Origin: Bacillota bacterium | GTDB lineage: Bacteria; Bacillota; Dethiobacteria; DTU022 | NCBI GenBank assembly: GCA_030611385.1 | Contig: JAUWPV010000003.1 | Coordinates: 44,198-108,197, forward strand | Direction: 5' to 3' | Length of the DNA stretch: 64,000 bases | Shown here: positions 19,185 through 29,300 of the stretch, piece after piece | Layout of the letters: each line of letters opens with the position of its first letter | Numbering within the stretch: position 1 is the first letter of the stretch | Program-made: the position numbers and the translations under genes | Notes under the pieces: model-generated | The model's database searches: none | What the model saw: only the letters and a program-made list of their open reading frames with translations | Told to the model about the DNA's origin: nothing

Positions 19185-20030
19185 TTGCGGGAGCTTGCAG
19201 CGTCAGTTATTTCTGACCATGTGGCCGAGATGTGCCAGAGAGCAAACATTTATCTCGGGGAAGATGTTTTTAAAGCATTGAAAGATTCCCTGGAGAGTGA
19301 AGAATCACCAACTGGCAAAGAGGTGTTGAAACAGTTAATTGAAAATGTTGAAATTGCCCGGAATGAGCAAATCCCCATCTGTCAGGATACGGGATTTGCT
19401 GTTTTTTTTGTAGAATGGGGTCAGGAGGTCCATCTAAACGACGGTACTCTGGAAGAAGCAATCAATGCCGGAGTGCGCCGGGGCTATGAAGAGGGCTACC
19501 TGCGTAAATCAATTGTTGATGATCCTCTGTATAAGCGCAAAAACACCGGTGACAATACCCCGGCGGTCATCTATACCGATATTGTACCCGGTGATAAAGT
19601 GAAGATCTCTTTTGCCCCCAAGGGCGGAGGGAGCGAAAACATGAGTGCCGTGAAGATGTTAAAGCCTTCTGACGGCGAAGCAGGGGTAATCGATTTTGTG
19701 GTAAACCATGTTAAAGCAGCCGGACCGAACCCCTGCCCTCCGATTGTGGTCGGAATCGGCATCGGGGGAACTTTTGACAAGGTAGCAGTTCTGGCAAAGA
19801 AAGCGCTGTTCCGCCCGGTTGGGGAGACCCATCCAGACAGTGTATTTGCCGCGCTGGAAAAGATAATCCTCAATAAAATCAACGATTTGGGTGTCGGACC
19901 ACAGGGTTTCGGCGGACGTACTTTCGCCCTTGCGGTCCATATTGAAACATTTCCTTCCCATATTGCCAGCATGGCAGCGGCGGTTAATATTAACTGTCAC
20001 GCTTGCCGGCACCTGGAAAGAATTATTTAG
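19185..20030 (+). CDS. Class I fumarase, alpha subunit
   Basis: N-terminal half of the two-subunit, oxygen-sensitive class I fumarase (or tartrate dehydratase family), 281 aa, which hydrates fumarate to malate. The [4Fe-4S] ligands are the cysteines of PICQDTG, NPCPP and CHACRH, and GGGSENMS is a substrate-site motif. The start is TTG 19185 behind GGAGGTG; GTG 19180 is out of frame. The beta subunit follows 30 bases later. Fumarase is preferred over tartrate dehydratase because malic enzyme and a fumarate reductase-like pair follow. Confidence 0.92.
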   Translation: MRELAASVISDHVAEMCQRANIYLGEDVFKALKDSLESEESPTGKEVLKQLIENVEIARNEQIPICQDTGFAVFFVEWGQEVHLNDGTLEEAINAGVRRGYEEGYLRKSIVDDPLYKRKNTGDNTPAVIYTDIVPGDKVKISFAPKGGGSENMSAVKMLKPSDGEAGVIDFVVNHVKAAGPNPCPPIVVGIGIGGTFDKVAVLAKKALFRPVGETHPDSVFAALEKIILNKINDLGVGPQGFGGRTFALAVHIETFPSHIASMAAAVNINCHACRHLERII

Positions 20031-20060
20031 ATCTATTTGAAAGAAAGGAGGCAAGTTATA

Positions 20061-20612
20061 GTGGAACCAAAAAGAATTCAGGCTCCCCTGACTGATGAGG
20101 TAATGATATCGTTGAAATCAGGAGATAATGTCCTGATCAGCGGAGTTATTTACACAGCCCGGGATGCGGCCCATAAAAAACTGGTTGAACTGATGGATAA
20201 AGGAGAATCTTTGCCGATAGACCTTAATGGACAAATTATCTATTATGTCGGTCCGACCCCCGCCAAGCCGGGTCAGGCGATTGGATCGGCAGGCCCGACC
20301 ACCAGCGGCCGAATGGATGCTTATACACTGCGTATGCTTGAAAAAGGCATGAAAGCATGTATCGGTAAAGGTTTACGCAGTCAGGCCGTAAAAGATGCTC
20401 TGCAGAAACACAAAGGCGTTTACCTGGCAGCAGTAGGCGGCGCCGGAGCCCTTTTATCAAAGAAAATCAAGAAAAGCGAGGTTGTCGCTTACCCTGAACT
20501 CGGTCCTGAGGCGATTCGCCGCCTCGAGGTCGAAGATTTCCCGGCAACGGTAATCAACGACACTTGCGGCAATGATCTTTACGAAGAAGGCGCCAAAAAA
20601 TACGCTCGTTAG
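20061..20612 (+). CDS. Class I fumarase, beta subunit
   Basis: C-terminal half of class I fumarase as a separate protein of 183 aa. Start GTG 20061 follows AAAGGAGG; the earlier in-frame TTG 20037 lies upstream of that site and is less likely. Recognisable motifs are GVIYTARDAAHKK, YVGPTPAKPG, IGSAGPTTSGRMD and VAAVGGAGAL-like AAVGGAGALL. It pairs with the preceding alpha subunit to give one active hydratase. The malic enzyme gene follows after 61 bases, so malate made here could pass directly to pyruvate. Confidence 0.93.
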   Translation: MEPKRIQAPLTDEVMISLKSGDNVLISGVIYTARDAAHKKLVELMDKGESLPIDLNGQIIYYVGPTPAKPGQAIGSAGPTTSGRMDAYTLRMLEKGMKACIGKGLRSQAVKDALQKHKGVYLAAVGGAGALLSKKIKKSEVVAYPELGPEAIRRLEVEDFPATVINDTCGNDLYEEGAKKYAR

Positions 20613-20673
20613 TCCAATTTATAATTTATTTGAATATGAAAGATCTAAAAATATAGAAAGTAGGGAATAGATT

Positions 20674-22014
20674 ATGATTATGAATAAAGAAGAATTACTG
20701 GCCAAGGCGAAAAAACCGGCCGAAGATGCCATGCGTCTGCACCCGTTTTACAAGGGTAAAATAGAAGTTAATCTGAAAAGCTGTGTACGTGATATTGGCG
20801 ATTTTGCGATCTGGTATACTCCGGGTGTCGCCGAGCCATGCAAGGCGATCGCCGCGAACAAAGCAGACGTCTATAAATACACTAATAAAGGAAATTTCCT
20901 GGCCGTGGTTTCCGACGGAACAAGAGTTTTGGGCTTAGGCGACATCGGAGCGGAAGCGAGCATACCGGTAATGGAAGGAAAAGCGCTGCTCTTTAAATAT
21001 CTGGGTGGAGTCGATGCCTTTCCCATATGCGTCGATACAAAAGATGCCGAAGAATTTATTAAATTTGTCAAGCTGCTGCAGCCCTGTTTCGGCGGCATCA
21101 ATCTGGAAGACATTGAAAGCCCGAAGTGCTTCTATATCCTTGACCGCCTTAAGAAAGAATGCCATATCCCGGTCTGGCACGACGACCAGCAGGGAACAGC
21201 TACGGTCACCCTGGCCGGATTAATTAACGCGTTAAAAATAGTTAATAAGAAAATCAGAGATTCGAAAATCGTCATGATTGGCGTCGGAGCGGCCAATACC
21301 TGTACCATTCGCCTGCTGATTACCGCCGGGGTGGATTCGAAAAAAGTAATCATGGTCGATAGTAAAGGTACGCTCCACAAAGGGCGCACCGATCTGAAAG
21401 AACAGCACCCGGTCAAGTGGGAACTGGCCCAGATCACTAATGGTGAAGAACTGGTCGGTGGTGCGGCCGAAGCCTGTAAGGGCGCTGATGTCTTAATCGC
21501 TCTATCAAAACCGGGACCCGATACGGTTAAAAAAGAATGGATCTCCAGTATGGCCAAGGATGCCATCGTTTTTGCCTGCGCCAACCCGATTCCGGAAATC
21601 TGGCCCTGGGAAGCGCAGGAAGCGGGAGCAAAAATTGTCTCCACCGGCCGCTCAGATTTTCCAAACCAGGTTAACAATTCGCTCGGTTTTCCGGCAATTT
21701 TCAGAGGTGTTTTGGATGTTCAGGCATCAACTATATCAGATACAATGTGTATTGCCGCAGCCGAGGAATTGGCCGCTTGTGCACCCGATGACGGAATGAA
21801 CCCTGAGAAAATTTTGCCGACAATGGATATGTGGGAAGTATTTCCACGCGTGGCTACGGCAACGGCAATGAAAGCAATTGAAGAAGGATTGGCTAAAATT
21901 ATACTGAGCCGCGACGAGATCTACAAAAAAGCCGAAGAAACGATCAAACGCGCCCAGGATCAAACTAAAGCGGCGATGGAACAGGGCTTTATTCCAATGC
22001 CGCCTGCCGAGTAG
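20674..22014 (+). CDS. NAD(P)-dependent malic enzyme
   Basis: Short bacterial-type malic enzyme of 446 aa that decarboxylates malate to pyruvate, reducing NAD(P). The malic N-domain contains WYTPGVAEPC, SDGTRVLGLGDIG and the metal-binding NLEDIESPKCF and VWHDDQQGTA. The nucleotide fold carries GVGAANT, and the family motif FACANPIPE is followed by GRSDFPNQVNN. ATG 20674 and ATG 20680 are both plausible starts. It joins fumarase to the pyruvate pool; no malate dehydrogenase lies nearby. Cofactor preference is not certain. Confidence 0.94.
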   Translation: MIMNKEELLAKAKKPAEDAMRLHPFYKGKIEVNLKSCVRDIGDFAIWYTPGVAEPCKAIAANKADVYKYTNKGNFLAVVSDGTRVLGLGDIGAEASIPVMEGKALLFKYLGGVDAFPICVDTKDAEEFIKFVKLLQPCFGGINLEDIESPKCFYILDRLKKECHIPVWHDDQQGTATVTLAGLINALKIVNKKIRDSKIVMIGVGAANTCTIRLLITAGVDSKKVIMVDSKGTLHKGRTDLKEQHPVKWELAQITNGEELVGGAAEACKGADVLIALSKPGPDTVKKEWISSMAKDAIVFACANPIPEIWPWEAQEAGAKIVSTGRSDFPNQVNNSLGFPAIFRGVLDVQASTISDTMCIAAAEELAACAPDDGMNPEKILPTMDMWEVFPRVATATAMKAIEEGLAKIILSRDEIYKKAEETIKRAQDQTKAAMEQGFIPMPPAE

Positions 22015-22028
22015 ATCAGGAGGATAAT

Positions 22029-22712
22029 ATGAGTGACACAATAGCGATGGTTGACATATTTATCATGGGTAAGCGCTACACAGTGCCGGAAACACTGACG
22101 ATCATGAATGCTATGGAGTATGCCGGTTACCAGCTTAAACGCGGCTGCGGCTGTCGGGCCGGTTTTTGCGGCGCCTGTGCCACGGTCTATAGAATAGCCG
22201 GCGATTACGAGTTGAAGGTCGGCCTGGCCTGCCAGACCAAGGTTGAAGACGGCATGTATCTTGCCCAGATACCATTTTTCCCAGGAAGAAAAGCATACTA
22301 CGATCTCGAAGAGATCAAGCCTTCGGTAGCTCATTTCGCTCAACTTTATCCGGAAGTCTACCGCTGTTTGGGCTGCAGCTCTTGTACAAAAGTATGTCCT
22401 CAGGATATTGATGTTATGCAGTATATCGCCTATATCCAGCGCGGCGATTTTGCAAAAGCTGCCGATATTTCGTTTGACTGCCTGATGTGTGGGCTCTGCG
22501 TTTCACGATGCCCGGTCAATATAGTTCACTACAATGCAGCCCTGACTGCCCGACGTCTTTACAGCCGTTACATTGCCAGGCCTGACGCCTTTCTTGCCGA
22601 GAGAACCAGGGCGATCGAAGAGGGCAAGTTTGATGCGGAAATTGGTGTTCTGGTTTCGGCAAATCAGGAGAAACTGCAGAAACTTTACGATAATCGTGAA
22701 ATTGAAAAGTAG
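22029..22712 (+). CDS. Iron-sulfur subunit of a soluble fumarate reductase/succinate dehydrogenase-like enzyme
   Basis: A 227-aa electron-transfer protein. An N-terminal [2Fe-2S] domain uses Cys40, Cys42, Cys47, Cys50 and Cys68. Two complete CxxCxxCxxxCP motifs (Cys113-123 and Cys151-161) follow, pointing to two [4Fe-4S] clusters. Classical SdhB/FrdB has one [4Fe-4S] and one [3Fe-4S] cluster, so this is a variant. No cytochrome b or membrane anchor gene accompanies it, and there is no CCG (HdrB-like) domain. The flavoprotein gene follows after 24 bases. The electron partner, perhaps ferredoxin or NAD(P)H through another protein, is unknown. Confidence 0.85.
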   Translation: MSDTIAMVDIFIMGKRYTVPETLTIMNAMEYAGYQLKRGCGCRAGFCGACATVYRIAGDYELKVGLACQTKVEDGMYLAQIPFFPGRKAYYDLEEIKPSVAHFAQLYPEVYRCLGCSSCTKVCPQDIDVMQYIAYIQRGDFAKAADISFDCLMCGLCVSRCPVNIVHYNAALTARRLYSRYIARPDAFLAERTRAIEEGKFDAEIGVLVSANQEKLQKLYDNREIEK

Positions 22713-22736
22713 ATCCGGAGAGGAGGAGTAAATAAA

Positions 22737-24341
22737 TTGGCTTATACACCGCGGTTAAAAGAATTAATGAAAAAAGTAGAAGAGAGCAGGGCCTCCCGGG
22801 TTGGCATAAACTACCCCCGAATGTCTCCAGATGAGCGGCGTGCTGTTCTGCAAAAATTTCACCCTGATTTTATCGAGGACGGATTTCGCAAAATTAAAGT
22901 CGGCGTCAATAAAGGGGCCCGTTTACCTTATGAAATGGCCGATGTTTTTGAGGCGTGGAGCCGTCTGCGTGACGTTAAACTGGATCTTCAGGCGAAACCT
23001 GCTTATGATGTCGATATCCTGATAATCGGAGGCGGTGGGGCCGGGGCTTCGGCGGCACTCGAAGCTACTGCAGCCGGGGCCAATGTGATGATCGCCACCA
23101 AACTGCGTTTTGGCGATGCCAATACAATGATGGCGCAGGGTGGCATTCAGGCTGCTGACAAAGAGAATGACACTCCGGCAATCCATTATCTCGATGTGGT
23201 CGGCGGCGGTCGTTTTGAAAATGTGCCTGAACTGGCTCGTGCTCTGGTCATGGATGCTCCGCTGGTTATAAAATGGCTGGAAGCCATGGGCACCATGTTT
23301 GATAAAAAAGAAGACGGTACGATGATTACGATCCACGGAGGCGGCACCTCAAGGAAACGGATGCACGCTGCCCGTGACTATACCGGTGCCGAAATAATGC
23401 GCACCCTGCGTGACGAAGTTCTAAATAAGGGTATCACAGTGGTTGAATTCTCACCGGCGGTTGAGGTGATCCTCGATGATCAGGGCTGCGCTGCCGGAGC
23501 AGTTCTTTATAACCTTGAAACCGAGCAATACCTGATTGCCAGGGCCAAGACAGTGATTTTGGCGACCGGTGGATCGGGAAGGCTCCATTACCGAGGTTTC
23601 CCAACCAGTAACCATTACGGAGCTACTGCCGATGGACTGGTTATTGGTTACCGGGCCGGGGCGAAGACGATCTATGCCGATTCAATCCAGTATCACCCGA
23701 CCGGTGGGGCGTACCCGCCTCAGCTGCTTGGTCTTTTAGTGACGGAAAAAACCCGTGCTTTAGGGGCTACACCGCTCAATATAAATGGTGAACAGTTTGT
23801 CTATCATCTGGAAACACGGGATGTCGAGTCCTCTGCGATTATCTGTGAGTGTGCGGAGCGCAAACTGGGAGTACCCCTGCCAACTGGTATTACTGCGGTT
23901 TGGTTGGACTCGCCGCTGATTGAACTCACGCACGGTGAAGGAACAATCGAGCGTCAACTGCCCGCCATGCTTCGCCAGTTTCATCGATTCGACGTTGATA
24001 TCCGCAAGGAACCGATGTTGATCTACCCGACACTACACTACCAAAACGGTGGCCTGCTGATTGATGAAAACGGGCTCAGTAACGTGGAGAATCTCTATGT
24101 GGCCGGGGAAACAGCCGGCGGAATTCACGGTACCAATCGACTGATGGGTAATTCACTGCTCGATATTATCGTTTTTGGACGGCGGGCCGGCAGGGATGCT
24201 GCGGCGAAGAGTAAAGAGATGCCGGTTCCGGAAGGTCTCAACCTGGGCCATGTAGATTCTTACCACCGGGAGCTTGAAGAAACCGGTGCGGCGGACGGGC
24301 GGGTGAGCCCAATCTTACTGCCGCACTATACCCACCGGTAA
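22737..24341 (+). CDS. Fumarate reductase/succinate dehydrogenase-like flavoprotein
   Basis: FAD-dependent subunit of 534 aa from TTG 22737 behind AGGAGGAG. An unusual N-terminal extension of about 90 residues precedes the FAD fold (GGGGAG, 98-103). Family catalytic residues are present: HPTG (320-323), Arg340, His434 in HYQNGG and Arg468 in GTNRLMGNSLLD. The residue that is the covalent FAD-carrying His in FrdA/SdhA is Asn129 (ANTMMAQGG), so FAD is probably bound non-covalently, as in soluble fumarate reductases and aspartate oxidase. In known enzymes loss of the covalent bond impairs succinate oxidation, which would favour fumarate reduction. Direction in the cell is an inference. Confidence 0.87.
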   Translation: MAYTPRLKELMKKVEESRASRVGINYPRMSPDERRAVLQKFHPDFIEDGFRKIKVGVNKGARLPYEMADVFEAWSRLRDVKLDLQAKPAYDVDILIIGGGGAGASAALEATAAGANVMIATKLRFGDANTMMAQGGIQAADKENDTPAIHYLDVVGGGRFENVPELARALVMDAPLVIKWLEAMGTMFDKKEDGTMITIHGGGTSRKRMHAARDYTGAEIMRTLRDEVLNKGITVVEFSPAVEVILDDQGCAAGAVLYNLETEQYLIARAKTVILATGGSGRLHYRGFPTSNHYGATADGLVIGYRAGAKTIYADSIQYHPTGGAYPPQLLGLLVTEKTRALGATPLNINGEQFVYHLETRDVESSAIICECAERKLGVPLPTGITAVWLDSPLIELTHGEGTIERQLPAMLRQFHRFDVDIRKEPMLIYPTLHYQNGGLLIDENGLSNVENLYVAGETAGGIHGTNRLMGNSLLDIIVFGRRAGRDAAAKSKEMPVPEGLNLGHVDSYHRELEETGAADGRVSPILLPHYTHR

Positions 24342-25552
24342 TGGCCGATTTAAAGGGCAATGTGCGCCTTCCTCTGAACAGCCTGAAAGTTATTGACCTG
24401 ACCCGGTTATTACCAGGACCGCTCTGTACAATGATGCTGGGTGATTATGGCGCTGAGATTGTAAAAGTTGAAGATGTTGATGCCGGCGATCCGACCCGTT
24501 TCGTCGGCCGCTTTTTTGAAGGTAGTGGTTCTTTTTTTCGTCAGCTCAATCGCAACAAAAAAAGCCTGGCTCTGAACTTAAAAACCGCGGAAGGTCGGGA
24601 AATCATCAGGAAACTGGCCGTTAAAGCCGACGTTCTGGTCGAAGGTTTCAGACCGGGGGTAATGGATCGGCTCGGGCTTGGTTATGAGGAAATCAGTAAA
24701 GTGAATAACCGCCTGGTTTATGCAGCAATCAGCGGTTATGGGCAGGAAGGGCCTTACCGGGAAAGGGCCGGCCATGATATCAACTATACGGCAATTGCCG
24801 GCCTGCTTGACCTTAGCGCCGCTAACTCCGGTTCTCCAATTATGCCGGCGGTGCAAATTGCCGATATTGCCGGTGGTTCGTTGATGGCTTTAAGCGGCAT
24901 CATGTTCGCCTTATTTGGGAGACAGCAGAGCGGTAAAGGCAGTTTTGTCGATATATCCATGAACCGGGGGCTATTGCCGTGGCTGACTTATGCAGCATCA
25001 ACAATCGGCAGCGATGAAAATATTCCGCGTCGCGGTTCCGGACATATTACCGGCGCTTATGCCTGCTACAATATCTATGAGACTGCTGATGGAAAACAGA
25101 TGAGCCTTGGAGCGCTCGAACCCGTTTTCTGGCAGCGTTTCTGTGAAACTGTCGGCAAAACGCAGTGGATGCCACTGCAGTTTGAACAGGAAAGACAGAC
25201 AGAACTGATTAAAGGGGTTGAACTGATATTTAAAGAGAAATCCAGGCAGCAATGGGAGAAACTTTTCGCAAAGGTGGATGCATGCTGTGAGCCGGTTCTC
25301 GATTTACACGAGGCGATCGATCATCCAATCAGCAGGGACGGGAACTATTGGATTGCCTCCCCGGTTGCCGGCGGAAAAACCGAGAAAATGACGGGCTTCC
25401 CACTGCTTTTCACTGGATCCCCCGGTGAACTACGCCTGCCCCCCCCGCGTCACGGCGAACACACGACAGAGATTCTTCAATCAATCGGTTACGATCATGA
25501 GACCATTACCGGACTGATCGGCAGAGGTATAATCAAGACCGGCAGCAGGTAG
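24341..25552 (+). CDS. Family III CoA enzyme, alpha-methylacyl-CoA racemase type
   Basis: CaiB/BaiF-fold protein of 403 aa. The three catalytic residues of mycobacterial alpha-methylacyl-CoA racemase (His126, Asp156, Glu241) have counterparts: His145 in GHDINY, Asp175 in QIADIAGGS and Glu260 in GALEPVF. CoA transferases of the fold share the Asp but not the His and Glu motifs, so racemase is favoured over CoA transferase. It would invert the alpha-carbon of 2-methyl-branched acyl-CoAs. It overlaps the flavoprotein gene by one base (TAATG), so it belongs to that operon. A transferase acting on succinyl-CoA remains a possible alternative. Confidence 0.8.
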   Translation: MADLKGNVRLPLNSLKVIDLTRLLPGPLCTMMLGDYGAEIVKVEDVDAGDPTRFVGRFFEGSGSFFRQLNRNKKSLALNLKTAEGREIIRKLAVKADVLVEGFRPGVMDRLGLGYEEISKVNNRLVYAAISGYGQEGPYRERAGHDINYTAIAGLLDLSAANSGSPIMPAVQIADIAGGSLMALSGIMFALFGRQQSGKGSFVDISMNRGLLPWLTYAASTIGSDENIPRRGSGHITGAYACYNIYETADGKQMSLGALEPVFWQRFCETVGKTQWMPLQFEQERQTELIKGVELIFKEKSRQQWEKLFAKVDACCEPVLDLHEAIDHPISRDGNYWIASPVAGGKTEKMTGFPLLFTGSPGELRLPPPRHGEHTTEILQSIGYDHETITGLIGRGIIKTGSR

Positions 25553-25598
25553 TATTATTTAGGCTTTACCGGAAAAACTGTCCGATCTATAATTAACT

Positions 25599-26246
25599 AT
25601 GCCGAAGCTAACAATCGCAGAAGAGAAAAAGGCAAGAGTAGGACTGATTTTAGAAATATTAGCACTGCACTATCCGCAGGCGCAAACAAGCCTTACATTT
25701 GATAATCCGTATCAACTTTTTGTCGCTGCGATCCTGTCTGCACAGACTACAGATGAACAGGTCAATAGGATTACAACCCGGTTATTCGCTGCTATACCTT
25801 CAGTTTATGTGATGTCTCATTTGGAACCTGCAGAACTTGAACCTTACCTGAAAAGAGGCGGCCTCTACCGCCATAAAAGCCGGTATTTAGTCGAAGCAAG
25901 CCGGATAATTGTTGATCGGTACAACGGGCAAATTCCTGATAATTTCGCTGAACTGATCACACTGCCCGGAATCGGCCGTAAAACCGCAAACGTTATCATC
26001 AGCAGCGCGTTCGGAAAACCAGCCCTGGCCGTTGATACACATGTATTTCGGGTTTCCAGAAGGTTGGGCCTGGCCGACGGCGAAAAAGTAGAAGTTGTTG
26101 AGAAACAGCTTAATAACGTTATACCAAAAGATCAATGGAGTAATGTTCATCATCGCTTGATCAATCATGGTCGAAATTTATGTCACGCCCGTAATCCGCA
26201 ATGTAAAAGCTGTTTTCTGGAGAATATTTGCCGGACTCCTCTGTGA
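25599..26246 (+). CDS. nth: Endonuclease III
   Basis: DNA glycosylase/AP lyase of 215 aa that removes oxidised pyrimidines in base excision repair. The helix-hairpin-helix LPGIGRKTANV contains the catalytic Lys, and AVDTHVFR contains the catalytic Asp. The C-terminal [4Fe-4S] cluster motif Cys-x6-Cys-x2-Cys-x5-Cys (CHARNPQCKSCFLENIC) is complete. It follows the racemase-type gene by 46 bases, starting at ATG 25599 with little ribosome-site similarity. The 125 bases after it up to dnaE hold only a weak promoter-like sequence. Confidence 0.95.
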   Translation: MPKLTIAEEKKARVGLILEILALHYPQAQTSLTFDNPYQLFVAAILSAQTTDEQVNRITTRLFAAIPSVYVMSHLEPAELEPYLKRGGLYRHKSRYLVEASRIIVDRYNGQIPDNFAELITLPGIGRKTANVIISSAFGKPALAVDTHVFRVSRRLGLADGEKVEVVEKQLNNVIPKDQWSNVHHRLINHGRNLCHARNPQCKSCFLENICRTPL

Positions 26247-26371
26247 TCTGATTGTTGCATTGTACCACAAAGCAAGTTTCAAAAAAAGTAATATTTGCAA
26301 AAGGATCTGACAACGAAATAATAGAATTTAATTTGTAACTACTCACCCTGTTTTATTAAAAGGAATCGAGG

Positions 26372-29300
26372 TTGAAGCTTTTGGAGTTGGCTAATTATGT
26401 CCACCTGCATTGCCATAGTGAATTCAGCCTGCTTGACGGCGCTGCGAGAATAAATGGTCTGGTCAGCCGCGCTGCTGAACTTGGGATGCCGGCAGTGGCA
26501 ATTACAGATCATGGAACCATGTTTGGGGTCATCGATTTCTATAAAGCGGCTAAGGCAGCCGGAATCAAGCCAATCCTGGGATGTGAAGTTTACGTTGCTC
26601 ACCGCTCACGTTTCCAGAAGGAAGCAAAAAAGGATGATTCACAATACCACCTGGTATTACTCGCTGAAAATATGAAAGGGTATCGCAATCTGATGTTTCT
26701 TGTTTCTGCGGGTTACCTGGAAGGGTTTTATTATAAACCGCGTATCGATCGTGAACTGCTGGAGGAGTACAGCGCAGGGCTGATTGCTCTCAGCGCTTGT
26801 CTGGCTGGAGAGGTTCCGGCCCTGATCTTGACTGGGCAGATCGAAAAAGCGCGCGAAGCGGCTTGTTATTATCAAAATCTTTTTGGGGATAATCGCTTTT
26901 TTCTTGAACTGCAAGATCACGGAATACCGGAACAAAAAGTGGTCAATAAAGTATTAACGCAGTTTTCAAAGGAGTTAGGTATTCCACTGGTTGCTTCAAA
27001 TGATATCCACTACCTGTCTGCTGAAGATGCCGATATCCATGATGTTCTGCTCTGTATACAGACCGGCAAAACAGTTGACGAAACTGACAGAATGAAGTTT
27101 GATTCACAGGAATTCTATTTCAAGACAACTGCGGAGATGGCTAATCGATTCGCGGACTGTCCTGAAGCGATTAGTAACAGTGTACTAATTGCCGAACGCT
27201 GTAACGTGGAAATTGACTTTAATCAGCGACACCTTCCCGAATTTATATTACAGGACGATGCTGAACCGAACAGCTACCTTAAAGAACTTTGCTATAAAGC
27301 CCTTAAAAAACGCTACCCGGGGGCTTCTCCGGAGATCAGAGAAAGACTTGAATACGAGTTAAGAGTAATCGGTCAGATGGATTACGCGAATTATTTCCTG
27401 ATCATATGGGATCTGATTGAATATGCTAAGAAAGAACAGATATTAGTCGGTCCGGGGCGCGGCTCAGCTGCCGGAAGTCTGGTAGCATATTGTCTCGGTA
27501 TAACCAATATCGAACCATTGAAATACGGGCTGCTCTTTGAACGATTTTTAAATCCGGAACGGATTTCGATGCCGGACATCGATATTGATTTTTGCGACGA
27601 CAAACGTGACCGGATCCTGGCTTACGTTTGCGAAAAATACGGCCAGGATAAAGTGGCCCAGATTATTACTTTCGGAACCATGGCTGCCCGGGCGGCCGTT
27701 CGCGATGTTGGTAGAGCCCTGGCTATTCCCTACGCTGATGTTGACCGGATTGCCAAACTGATTCCGATGGAACCAAAAATGACTATATCCAGAGCACTTA
27801 AGCAAAGCAAAGAGCTGCAAGTTATCTACCGAGAAGAGCATTACCGCCATTTGCTTGATACTGCAAGGGCCGTGGAGGGAATGCCACGCCACGCTTCGAC
27901 TCATGCCGCCGGGGTAGTTATCGCCAGAGAACCATTGGTTAACTATGTTCCTTTATACAAAACTAACGACACCACAGTTGTAACTCAATTTCCAATGGGC
28001 ACACTCGAAGATCTCGGGTTGCTGAAAATGGACTTTCTCGGTCTGAAGACGTTGAGTATTATCGGCGAAGCACTTGATATTATCAGCAGGCGGCATCAAA
28101 TAAAGATTAACATTGAAGAGATACCACTAAATGACAAGGCGACCTATGAATTACTATCCCAGGGGGAAACAACCGGGACATTTCAACTGGAAAGTAAGGG
28201 GATGCGTTCGGTACTCAGAGAACTGGTGCCGAATAAATTTGAAGATATTATCGCTGTTGTAGCTCTCTACCGTCCCGGCCCGATGGAACAGATTCCTATT
28301 TTCGTGCAGAGTAAACACGGCAGGAATGAGATTAAATATGCACATCCAGTTCTTGAACCGATTTTAAATGAGACTTATGGGGTTATTGTATATCAGGAAC
28401 AAATTATGGTAATAGCTGCCCGTATGGCCGGTTTTACCCTCGGACAGGCTGATTTATTGCGCCGTGCGATCGGTAAGAAGAAAAAAGAAATATTAAACCA
28501 GCAGCAGGAGTTGTTTGTTCAAGGTTGTTTAAAAAACGGATATTCCCGGGACCTGGCTATTGAAATATACGATTTAATTTTGAAATTTGCTTCTTATGGA
28601 TTTAATAAATCGCACGCTGCCGCTTATGCCCTGATTGCTTACCAGACAGCTTACCTGAAAGCCAACTACCCGGTGGAATATATGGCAGCGCTGATGACTA
28701 TTTATTATTCCAACAGTGATAAGGTTGCTCTTTATATCGCAGATTGCCGTCGTATGGGTATCGAAGTGATCCCTCCGGATATTAATGAGAGCGAAACACA
28801 TTTTACGGTGGTTGCTGAAACGAAGATTCGCTTCGGTTTGGCGGCAGTAAAAAATGTTGGGCTGGGGGCAATTGAGTCGATTACCACGGCCCGCCAGCAG
28901 AAACAATTTGTTTCTCTGCGTGATTTTGCATCGCGTATTGACCTGCGCTTATGTAACCGTAAAGTATTTGAAAGTCTGATTAAGTGCGGCGCTTTTGACT
29001 CTCTGGGCGGCCATCGGGCCCAGTATCTTGCTGCGATTGATGATGTGCTGGCCCAGGGGCAATCAATCCAGCGAGAGCGGGAAAATGGCCAGATTTCGAT
29101 GTTTTCACTTATGGATAGCAGCGTTCAGGAAGAACAGCTTAACGATCATCTAAGCAAAATCGAACCTTTTAGCGATAAAGAAAGACTCTCCCTTGAAAAG
29201 GAAATGCTCGGCCTCTACATCTCTGGTCATCCGTTAGAGCCATACCGCAACATTCTTGATACAATACCGAAAATAACCCGTTGTGCAGAACTGGCTGATG

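Noticed and set aside
26247..26371. Weak TTGCAA/TAATAG pair before dnaE
   Set aside because: The spacing is 18 bases but the -10 match is poor. It was not listed as a promoter, and no other element was seen in this gap.
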